Of a DNA stretch of 64,000 nucleotides, positions 57,777 through 64,000 are shown one piece after another (position 1 is the first letter of the stretch; every line of letters starts with the position of its first letter). The position numbers and the translations under genes were made by a program. Source of the DNA: Acidobacteriota bacterium (GTDB lineage Bacteria; Acidobacteriota; Terriglobia; Bryobacterales; Bryobacteraceae). Where the stretch lies: contig JAFKEE010000025.1 of assembly GCA_017307505.1 (NCBI GenBank), forward strand, positions 209,725 to 273,724. Direction: 5' to 3'. Under the pieces are notes generated by a model, which saw nothing but the letters and a program-made list of their open reading frames with translations, was not told the DNA's origin and made no database searches.

Positions 57777-58960
57777 GATTGCCTCGTTTCTATCAAGCTC
57801 TCGACCTTCACCGGGAATACCGGCGGGCGCATCGAATCCGCGCCCCAGCCAAACAAAAATCGTGTCGCTCCGCCGCACACGCGGCCCTGGCACGGACCCA
57901 TGCCGCAGCGTGTCTGCAGCTTCGCCTCGCGCCAGCTCTTCATGCCCTCCAGCGCGCCGCGCGTCACATCCTCACAACGGCACACCAGCGTATCCGTCTG
58001 CGCCAACTTGCGAAGCTCGGCCCTGGGAGCAAACGCCCGCGCCAGCCCGTCCGCAAAAGAATGCGTCTTCGCCCGTTTTGCGAACAACCTCTGCGCCTGC
58101 CCTTGCAGACCGGCCGCCGCCAGCCCGGCGATCTCGCCTTCCACCAGCGACTTCTCCACCCCGCCGATCCCCGTCACTTCCCCGGCCGCATACACGCCAT
58201 CGACGCTCGTCTCCTGCCACTCGTCCACCACCACGGTGCCTTCCGCCAGATGGCACCCCAGCAGCGCCGCCAGTTCCGTGTTCGGCAGCAATCCGTACCC
58301 CACCGCCACCGCATCGCAATCCTGTTCGACCACCCGTCCGCCGCAGCGCATCCTCACCCGCTCTACACGCCCGCGACCCATAGCCGACTCCACCCAACTG
58401 CCCGTATAGAACGGCACGCCCCACAGCGACATCATCAGGCCAGCGCCCTGCCCCAGCTTCTCAGGCTCCATCAGCAGGCGAACCCCGAACTCGGCCATGG
58501 CAGTCCTGCCGGCCTGTTCGACCACCGCCGCCACCGCCGCCCCGCGCTTCCGCAGCAGCGACGCAACCGCCAGCAGCAATGGACCCGAGCCCGCCACCAC
58601 CACGCGCTTGCCCGCCACCTCCAGACCCGACTTCACCAGAGCCTGCATCCCGCCCAGCCCGAACGCACCCGGCAGCGTCCAGCCCGGAAACGGCACAAAC
58701 AACTCCCGGGCCCCCGTAGCCAGCACATAGCTCCGCGCCTCCGGCAGTGTATCCGTGGCCACACAGCCTGTCCGCAATTCCGCCCCGGACTCCGCAAACC
58801 GCTCCAGCCAGGGCTGCGCCGCATCGTTGCGCCAGATCTGTCCGCCCGCCGCCGGATTGTCATCCAGCACCAGCACCCGCGCACCCGACTCCGCCGCCCC
58901 GCAAGCCGCCGCGATCCCGGCCGGGCCCGCACCCACCACCACCACGTCCCAGCGCCTCAT
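57773..58960 (-). CDS. FAD-dependent dehydrogenase subunit (HcnB/OoxA-like) of D-hydroxyproline dehydrogenase
   Basis: A 395-residue flavoprotein. It has the FAD-binding opening WDVVVVGAGPAGIAAACGA, a second dinucleotide fold (KRVVVAGSGPLLLAVASLL), and a C-terminal [2Fe-2S]/BFD-like cluster with cysteines in VCRCEDVTRG and RCGMGPCQGRVCGG. This is the architecture of the alpha-type subunit of heteromeric opine, hydrogen-cyanide and D-hydroxyproline dehydrogenases. Its ATG overlaps the ferredoxin-like subunit's stop (ATGA). Assignment to hydroxyproline rests on operon context. Confidence 0.9.
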   Translation of the reverse strand: MRRWDVVVVGAGPAGIAAACGAAESGARVLVLDDNPAAGGQIWRNDAAQPWLERFAESGAELRTGCVATDTLPEARSYVLATGARELFVPFPGWTLPGAFGLGGMQALVKSGLEVAGKRVVVAGSGPLLLAVASLLRKRGAAVAAVVEQAGRTAMAEFGVRLLMEPEKLGQGAGLMMSLWGVPFYTGSWVESAMGRGRVERVRMRCGGRVVEQDCDAVAVGYGLLPNTELAALLGCHLAEGTVVVDEWQETSVDGVYAAGEVTGIGGVEKSLVEGEIAGLAAAGLQGQAQRLFAKRAKTHSFADGLARAFAPRAELRKLAQTDTLVCRCEDVTRGALEGMKSWREAKLQTRCGMGPCQGRVCGGATRFLFGWGADSMRPPVFPVKVESLIETRQS

Positions 58961-59202
58961 GACGTCTTCACCTGCATTCCATCCGCGCACAGCGTCTGGC
59001 AGCTCCGGCAATGCTCCACGCCGTCGATCGTCACCCGGCACTCAAAGCAGATCCCCATCCCGCACAGCGGAGCCCGCTCTTCGCCCGTCACCGAATGCCG
59101 GAACGCCGTCACGCCTGCATTCCACAGCGCCGCCGCGACCGTAGTGCCCACATCCACCTGCAGCGGCCGTCCATCTACAATCACCGTGACCCGTCTATTC
59201 AT
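58957..59202 (-). CDS. Small (2Fe-2S)-binding subunit of the heteromeric dehydrogenase
   Basis: An 81-residue ferredoxin-like protein. The cluster ligands are C47-x4-C52-x2-C55 (PLCGMGICFECRV) with C68 or C72 in CRSCQTLC. It is the size and type of HcnA-like gamma subunits. Its start overlaps the preceding oxidase subunit gene by 8 bp, and its stop overlaps the FAD subunit start. It passes electrons between the flavin subunits and a membrane acceptor in related enzymes. Confidence 0.9.
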   Translation of the reverse strand: MNRRVTVIVDGRPLQVDVGTTVAAALWNAGVTAFRHSVTGEERAPLCGMGICFECRVTIDGVEHCRSCQTLCADGMQVKTS

Positions 59203-60304
59203 GCATGCACCGCCCGGGCAGATACGGCTCCACCGGAATCGGAGGCGTACGCTTCAGAATCTGATCCGCCAGCAGCCGCCCCGTACCCAGCGAAGTCGTG
59301 ATGCCCAATCCTTCGTGGCCCGTCGCCAGCCATTCGCGTTGCGTGCCCGGCACCGGACCAATCAGCGGCAGCTTGTCCGGAGTCGCCGCCCGGAAACCCG
59401 TCCAGGTCCGAATCGCGGTCAACCCCGTGATCTCGGGCATATACTCCGCCGCACGGCGCAACATGCGGCTGAGAATCGGCCGGTCCACTCCGCTGTGCTC
59501 CACGCCATACTGCCGCGAGGACCCGATCAGCACCTGACCCGTCTTCCGCGGCTGCGCATTGAATGCCACCGAGTCTCCACTCGAAGAATGTGCGCTCTTC
59601 AAATACCCCAGTTCGATCAACTGGTGCCGCACAAAGCCGGGATACCGGTCGGTAATCACCAGGTGCCCCTTCCGCGGAGCCACCGGAATCCCCGGAGTCA
59701 GCCGCACCGCCTTCGCGCCGGCCGCATTCACCACGACGCCCGCCTGGATCACTTCTCCATCCGAGAGCGTCACTCCGCCGTCGCGCAGCGTAATCACGCC
59801 CAAACCCGATACCACCGTGGCGCCGCACTCGCGCAGCATCCAGCTCACCGCTACCGGCGGATAGACCACCGAGTCGCCCGGCACCAGCAGCCCGCCGGCC
59901 ATGTCCTTCCGCAGGTGTGGCTCCGCCTCTTCCAGCTGCCGCCGGTCCAGCACCTCCACCGGCACGCCGCGTGCTTCATAGAACGCCTGCTTGCGCCGCA
60001 CCTCGGCCATCTCTTCCTCGTCCGCCGCCACCCACAACGTGCCGCAGGGCAGGTGTTCGACGCCCGCCGGCATCGCGCCCACCCGCTCGTTCCACATCTT
60101 CTCGGAGAGCGAGGTCAACTGGAACTGCGCCTCCGAGTCGTCCATGACGACGATATGCCCCATGCCCGCCGCGGTCGCGCCGCCGCCGACAACCGACTCC
60201 TCGATCACCATCACCGACAGTCCACCGGCCGCGCACTCATAGGCGCACGCCGCCCCCACGATCCCTCCGCCCACCACTACGACATCGGCGGAGCGCCGGC
60301 TCAT
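59195..60304 (-). CDS. DAO-family FAD oxidoreductase, catalytic subunit of D-hydroxyproline dehydrogenase
   Basis: A 369-residue D-amino-acid-oxidase-fold protein starting at ATG 60304, which overlaps the epimerase stop (ATGA). FAD motif: [20 protein letters not shown]; the C-terminal [19 protein letters not shown] closes the cofactor site. It resembles HcnC/OoxB-type beta subunits. In the proposed pathway it oxidises cis-4-hydroxy-D-proline to 1-pyrroline-4-hydroxy-2-carboxylate together with the two following subunits. Confidence 0.92.
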   Translation of the reverse strand: MSRRSADVVVVGGGIVGAACAYECAAGGLSVMVIEESVVGGGATAAGMGHIVVMDDSEAQFQLTSLSEKMWNERVGAMPAGVEHLPCGTLWVAADEEEMAEVRRKQAFYEARGVPVEVLDRRQLEEAEPHLRKDMAGGLLVPGDSVVYPPVAVSWMLRECGATVVSGLGVITLRDGGVTLSDGEVIQAGVVVNAAGAKAVRLTPGIPVAPRKGHLVITDRYPGFVRHQLIELGYLKSAHSSSGDSVAFNAQPRKTGQVLIGSSRQYGVEHSGVDRPILSRMLRRAAEYMPEITGLTAIRTWTGFRAATPDKLPLIGPVPGTQREWLATGHEGLGITTSLGTGRLLADQILKRTPPIPVEPYLPGRCMHE

Positions 60305-61242
60305 CCCCGGATCCCCCAACAAAACGGATCGTCCTCGTTTAAAACAAGCCGCGCCTCTGCGTTCACAAAGGCGCTGCCGCGAATACTGGGAAAAACCTGC
60401 CCCTCGGCCGCGCGCACCGTGCCCTCAAACACGGAGCCAACGATGCTCTCCTGCCGCCACACCTGCCCCTCGGCCAGTTTTCCGTCGGCGTACAGGCAAG
60501 CCAGCTTCGCGCTCGTGCCAGTCCCGCAGGGCGACCGGTCATACGCCTTCCCGGGACACAGCACAAAGTTGCGGCTATCGGCTACTTGGGAAGGACCAAA
60601 CACTTCGATGTGATCGATCTCCTGCCCGTTGGCGCCGGTAATCCCGCGCGCCGTGAGAGACTGCCGCACTTTCCACGTGAACTCAGTGAGGGCCTCGAGA
60701 TTCCGGAACTCCACACCCACGGGAGACGAGCCAATCAGGTAGAACCAGTTCCCGCCCCAGGCGATATCGCCGTGAACGGTTCCATAGCCCTTCACATCCA
60801 CGGGCACATCTTTGGCCAACCGGTAGCTGGCCACGTTGGAAACGGTGACTTCCCCCGACTCATGCAGTTCCGCGCTCACTTCGCCCACGGGCGTCTCGAT
60901 CCGCACGGTCCCTGGCACAATCCGTTCCAGATACGCAAGCGTGGCGACCAACCCAATGGTCCCGTGGCCGCACATACCCAGGTATCCGACGTTATTGAAG
61001 AAAATCACACCCGCGGCGCAATCGCGATCCACGGGATCGCAAAGCAGCGCCCCCACCATGGCATCAGACCCGCGCGGCTCATTGACAACGGCCGACCGGA
61101 ACGCATCATGTTCCGCCCGGAACACGGCCAACCGCTCTGCCATGGACCCGTTGCCCAGGTCCGGCCCGCCGCCAATCACCACCCGGGTCGGTTCCCCGCC
61201 CGTGTGCGAATCCACCACATGCACTTCCCGACGTATCTTCAT
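60301..61242 (-). CDS. 4-hydroxyproline 2-epimerase (proline racemase family)
   Basis: A 313-residue enzyme from ATG 61242 (preceded by AGAGGAAG). Both catalytic cysteines are present, C91 in [10 protein letters not shown] and C239 in [11 protein letters not shown]. Two cysteines indicate an epimerase/racemase, not the Cys/Thr dehydratase of the family. [15 protein letters not shown] at the N-terminus is typical of hydroxyproline epimerases. It turns trans-4-hydroxy-L-proline into cis-4-hydroxy-D-proline. It is the first of five genes with 4- to 8-bp overlaps. The final pathway enzyme, ketoglutarate-semialdehyde dehydrogenase, and transporters are not in the window. Confidence 0.93.
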   Translation of the reverse strand: MKIRREVHVVDSHTGGEPTRVVIGGGPDLGNGSMAERLAVFRAEHDAFRSAVVNEPRGSDAMVGALLCDPVDRDCAAGVIFFNNVGYLGMCGHGTIGLVATLAYLERIVPGTVRIETPVGEVSAELHESGEVTVSNVASYRLAKDVPVDVKGYGTVHGDIAWGGNWFYLIGSSPVGVEFRNLEALTEFTWKVRQSLTARGITGANGQEIDHIEVFGPSQVADSRNFVLCPGKAYDRSPCGTGTSAKLACLYADGKLAEGQVWRQESIVGSVFEGTVRAAEGQVFPSIRGSAFVNAEARLVLNEDDPFCWGIRG

Positions 61243-61360
61243 CGCTTCCTCTTCAGTATCCACCGAGCCGCAGCCACCTACCCACAAGAACAACGCGCGG
61301 GGACGTGCCCGCAGGGGACGTTCATCCCCCGTCCAAGATCGCAAACAATTCCATCCCGAA

Positions 61361-61441
61361 GGGGACGTTCAACCCCTGTCCCGAAACGCAGTCGATTCCA
61401 ACAATCGAAGCCGCCGCAGGTGGACAGGGTGTGAACGTCCC
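61361..61441. repeat. 81-bp inverted-repeat element of the GGGGACGTTC family (intact copy)
   Basis: The left arm GGGGACGTTCAACCCCTGTCC and the right arm GGACAGGGTGTGAACGTCCC (61422-61441) are inverted repeats with two mismatches. The interior shares CGAAACGCAG, ATCGAAG and GCAGGTGGACA with the element at 63786. A partial extra arm GGGGACGTTCATCCCCCGTCC lies at 61314. The element occupies the first part of the 716-bp gap between the hydroxyproline operon and the DUF885 gene. Confidence 0.8.
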
Positions 61442-61531
61442 GACCCCCGCGTCTTCCCCGCGTCCTCCCCACGTCCTAGTGCACAAGGCCGCTTCATTCA
61501 GACAACTCCGCAACCCGAACCAAACCTGCCT

Positions 61532-61932
61532 CAGCATTCCCCCCGTCGAAGCCGTAGGCGAAGGCGGGGGCCCGCCGCAATCCCAACGTCATCCCAACCA
61601 CCCAACGTCAACTCCCCATCACCGCCACCCCAACCTCACCAACACCCTCCTCCAGCATTACCCCCGGTGCAGCCGAAGGCGAAGCCGGGGGCCCGCCCCA
61701 ATCCCAACGTCAATCTCCGCCACCCAACATCTCCACCGACCAACCCCATCACGATCCCAACCCCACCAACTGCCTCCCCCAGCATTCCCTCCGGCATTGC
61801 CGGAGGCCCGCCGCAATCCCAAAGTCATCCCAACCACCCAACTTCAACCTCCACCCATCACCGCCACCCCAACCTCACCAACTGCCTCCCCCAGCATTCC
61901 CCCCGGTGCAGCCGAAGTCGAAGCCGGAGGCC
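61532..61932. repeat. Four tandem hairpin units in a 716-bp gene-free stretch
   Basis: Four units begin CAGCATT(A/C)CC at 61532, 61653, 61780 and 61891 (spacing 121, 127 and 111 bp). Each contains a GC hairpin, for example CCCCCGG with CCGGGGG around AGCCGAAGGCG. Unit 3 has CCTCCGGCA/TGCCGGAGG, so both arms changed together relative to units 1 and 2. Units are joined by C/A-rich low-complexity sequence with repeated phrases such as CAATCCCAACGTCA and CACCGCCACCCCAACCTCAC. The remainder of the gap holds no gene: long open frames across it are composition artefacts. Confidence 0.8.
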
Positions 61933-61958
61933 CATCCCAATCCCAACGTCACCCACCC

Positions 61959-63698
61959 TCACTCATAAAACCGCCAGCTCGACCGGAACCCGCGACTCAA
62001 GGCCCCCCCCGTCAAGCTCGCCCGCACCAGCTCAATCGGAATCGAATTCTCCCGCAGAATCCGATCATGGAACGCCCGGTTCGTCATCTTCCCGGAATCA
62101 ACCAGCTCCTTATGCAGAGCCCGAATCTGTAATCCCCCCAACAGATAAGCCGCCTGGTACAACGGCCCGTAATCATCGCTCTCAAACGACCGCCGAACCT
62201 CCCCCGCCGCGTTATCCCGCTCATGCCCGACCCGCTCCACCAGAAAATCAATGCACTCCTGAGCCGTCATCCTCTCCAGGTGAAAACTCAGCGAGAAGAT
62301 GATCCGAGCGCAGCGGTGCATCCGCCAGAACAGCGCGCCCACCCGATCCTCCGGACCCTGCTGGAACTTCATATCCCACAGCAGCATCTCCCAGTACAGC
62401 GCCCAGCCCTCCACCCCGAACGGCGTATTGAACCCCTGCCGCCACGGCCGGTACCGGTCGCTCATAAACAACTGCAGGTGATGCCCGGGAATCAGCTCAT
62501 GGAACACAGTCGCCCGCGAGAAGTGGATATTGTTCCCCCGCATCGACATGAGCTTCTGCTCCTGCGTCATGTCATCTGTGGGATAGGAAACACTAATCAC
62601 CTCCCCACCCGTAAAGAACGGATTCACCAGCTGCCGCGAAGGAGTCATCATCTCCATCCGCCAGATCTCCTTGGCCAGCGGCGGCACGGTCACCAGATCG
62701 TGTTTCTCGACGAAGGCTTCCGCCTCCAGCGCCAGTTGCCGGATCAATTCCGGCTGCTGACCCGGCTCCACATGCAAGGTCTTGACCTTCTCCAGCGCCT
62801 TGTGCCAGTCATCGCCGAACCCCATCTCGCGCGACGCCCGCTTCATCTCGTTCTCGCACCAGGCAAACTCCTTGTTCGCCAGGGCAATCAATTCCTCGGG
62901 CGTATAAGGAATCATCTCGGCCTGCAGTTCACTCACCAGTGCGTCGCGTCCGATCGGCGACCCCACCACGGTCGTCTTATCATCCGGCTTGACCCCGACA
63001 ATCTTCTCGCGCAGAAACACGGCATACCCATCCAGAGCCTGATCCGCGGTCTTGTAGGGATTGGCGGCCCACCACGTAAATACCGGATCATATCCGGCGT
63101 AAAACTTGTACCAGTGCTCCAGCGTCCGCCGCAGTTTCTGCACAGCCGTGGCCGCCCGGTTTGCAGTCGTCTTCTTGATACCCGCAGCCCCAGGCTTCAG
63201 CTCCGCCTCGATCGACTTCCGCAGCGCCTCAATCTGCTTCCGCACTCCATCCAGCGTGGCCGCCGCCTTCGCCGAATCCACCTTCTCCATGCGCTGCCGC
63301 GTCTCTTCGAGATCCACGATGGCGGCCCGGAACGGCAGCAGCGCGGCCGTCTCGGCATCGATCTGGGCGCGGAAGGCCAACTGCCGTTGCGACCGCTGAA
63401 TATCGTTCTTGAGCAGCAGCCAGTCGATGCGGCTCTCCTGGTTCAGCTTCTCGAAGTCCATCGCCTCGACCCGGGCCAGCCATTCGGAGTTGAACTTCTG
63501 AAACCGCGCCCGCCGCCCCTCCGACGACTCGATGCGATACCGCCGCTCCAGAGCCGCCCGGTCGTTCTGATACCGTTCCACGGCCGGCCGCAGCGCGCTC
63601 TGATTGCCATCAAATTCAGGGTCGGCGCCAAAAACGGCGCCAAGGGAAACACTCCACAGGCCAAAGACCAGAACGCGGAGAAGCAAAGGGACCTCCAT
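61959..63698 (-). CDS. DUF885 family secreted protein (putative zinc peptidase fold)
   Basis: A 579-residue protein with signal peptide (LLLRVLVFGLWSVSLGAVFG). It matches DUF885 along its length, including the FHELIPGHHLQLFMSDRYR motif near residue 399, where HELIPGHH is a gluzincin-type HExxH site. GWALYWEMLLWDMKF downstream holds the likely third ligand region, and the C-terminal region contains YLLGGLQIRALHKEL. Peptidase activity is plausible but not established for most members. It is likely periplasmic. Start codon context is weak. Confidence 0.88.
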   Translation of the reverse strand: MEVPLLLRVLVFGLWSVSLGAVFGADPEFDGNQSALRPAVERYQNDRAALERRYRIESSEGRRARFQKFNSEWLARVEAMDFEKLNQESRIDWLLLKNDIQRSQRQLAFRAQIDAETAALLPFRAAIVDLEETRQRMEKVDSAKAAATLDGVRKQIEALRKSIEAELKPGAAGIKKTTANRAATAVQKLRRTLEHWYKFYAGYDPVFTWWAANPYKTADQALDGYAVFLREKIVGVKPDDKTTVVGSPIGRDALVSELQAEMIPYTPEELIALANKEFAWCENEMKRASREMGFGDDWHKALEKVKTLHVEPGQQPELIRQLALEAEAFVEKHDLVTVPPLAKEIWRMEMMTPSRQLVNPFFTGGEVISVSYPTDDMTQEQKLMSMRGNNIHFSRATVFHELIPGHHLQLFMSDRYRPWRQGFNTPFGVEGWALYWEMLLWDMKFQQGPEDRVGALFWRMHRCARIIFSLSFHLERMTAQECIDFLVERVGHERDNAAGEVRRSFESDDYGPLYQAAYLLGGLQIRALHKELVDSGKMTNRAFHDRILRENSIPIELVRASLTGGALSRGFRSSWRFYE

Positions 63699-63785
63699 GC
63701 AAGCGCTTTAGTAATTTAACCGCGCCACCCGGCCCCAGCGCCACCGCAACGCCCCCGCGCCGGGGACGTTCATCCCCTGCCCGCT

Positions 63786-63851
63786 GGGGACGTTCATCCC
63801 CTGTCCCAAAACGCAGACTGTTCTGACGATCGAAGGTGCTCCAGGTGGACA
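63786..63851. repeat. GGGGACGTTC-family element interrupted by an IS insertion
   Basis: From GGGGACGTTCATCCCCTGTC onward the sequence aligns with the intact copy at 61361, including AAACGCAG, GATCGAAG and CAGGTGGACA. The right arm starts at the same offset (61 bp) but stops after GGACA, where the sequence switches to an IS terminus. A second partial arm GGGGACGTTCATCCCCTGCCC precedes at 63762. Confidence 0.75.
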
Positions 63852-64000
63852 TGGACTGCACCCCAAAACTGAGACACGAAGTTAAGGGGCCGAATACATT
63901 GAACGGAGAGGGAAATGAATTTGGCCCGACGAGTGTACAGCCGAGAATTGAAGATCGCGGCAATGAGGGAGATCGATGGTGGGCGGTCGATGGCCGAGGT
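63852..64000 (+). mobile_element. Left end of an IS3-type insertion sequence (continues past window)
   Basis: The sequence from TGGACTGCACCCCAAAACTG onward resembles the terminal inverted repeats of IS3-family elements, which often read TG(A/G)ACTGCCCCCAAA. It begins exactly where the host repeat is interrupted. A transposase reading frame starts 63 bp inside. The right end, and so any target duplication, is outside the window. Confidence 0.7.
63915..64000 (+). CDS. IS3-family transposase OrfA, N-terminal fragment (runs off window)
   Basis: Twenty-eight codons are visible from ATG 63915, preceded by GGAGAGGG. The encoded start, with YSRELKIAAMREIDGGRSMA, has the form of the N-terminal helix-turn-helix of IS3 OrfA proteins ('YS.EFK..AV..i..GgrS.aeva'). 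The gene is cut by the window edge, so intactness cannot be judged. Confidence 0.75.
   Translation, partial: MNLARRVYSRELKIAAMREIDGGRSMAE

Noticed and set aside
57779..60613. 944-codon open frame on the plus strand
   Set aside because: It lies antisense to the whole hydroxyproline operon, whose five products have intact family motifs. Its protein is rich in Arg, His and Pro, as expected for antisense frames in GC-rich DNA.
60836..62302. 488-codon plus-strand open frame through the repeat-rich gap
   Set aside because: It crosses the epimerase gene antisense, the tandem hairpin repeats and the end of the DUF885 gene. It encodes Pro/Ser/Thr low-complexity sequence only.

Overview
The window is high-GC chromosomal DNA, most likely from an Acidobacteriota member of the Bryobacterales/Solibacter type. 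This is an inference from gene content: a VWFA-related protein of the acidobacterial kind, an ECF sigma factor overlapping a Ser/Thr kinase with a repeat-rich sensor tail, a coupled DUF1800/DUF1501 pair, a BlaI/M56 pair whose peptidase carries a carboxypeptidase-like domain and a TonB-like end, and many secreted hydrolases. No rRNA, tRNA or CRISPR array was seen.

Layout. 0-15 kb: the end of a VWFA protein, a response regulator, a GH3 glycosidase, a PEBP protein, a metal-dependent hydrolase, a sulfatase, full-length metH, a DUF3298 lipoprotein, a YIP1 membrane protein, a HAD phosphatase and a gamma-glutamyltransferase-like enzyme. 15-24 kb: the DUF1800-DUF1501 pair, the sigma-kinase pair and a Gfo/Idh/MocA oxidoreductase. 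24-33 kb: a zinc metalloprotease, a DUF5060 protein, tsaB, an M14 peptidase and the agmatine-to-putrescine pair (aguB/aguA). 33-43 kb: a hybrid histidine kinase, Nudix, FAD oxidoreductase, alpha/beta hydrolase, DedA, GNAT, NHL propeller, fasciclin, and a membrane protein with a degenerate MPN (JAB1-like) domain. 43-54 kb: two FtsX/MacB permeases, an ftsY-ribD-ribE operon, a class C beta-lactamase-like hydrolase, DUF2239/GIY-YIG with a clear promoter-operator, YjbQ, a nuclease and a lone TonB domain. 54-64 kb: the BlaI/M56 regulatory pair, a five-gene overlapping operon for trans-4-hydroxyproline catabolism, a DUF885 peptidase-like protein, and the left end of an IS3-type element running off the window.

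Intergenic DNA holds several repeat families. Two loci carry facing 7-bp-period arrays (TCAGCNN facing GCTGANN). Elements of about 82 bp are bounded by inverted repeats beginning GGGGACGTTC, and one copy is cut by the terminal IS at a definable base. Four hairpin units stand in tandem near 61.5-61.9 kb, with a single relative near 50.2 kb.

The leads most worth pursuing are the sigma factor, whose region-2 acidic motif is replaced by Ser/Thr next to a translationally coupled kinase, the zinc-ligand-depleted MPN membrane protein, the tripartite M56-carboxypeptidase-TonB regulator with its palindromic promoter, and the repeat families.
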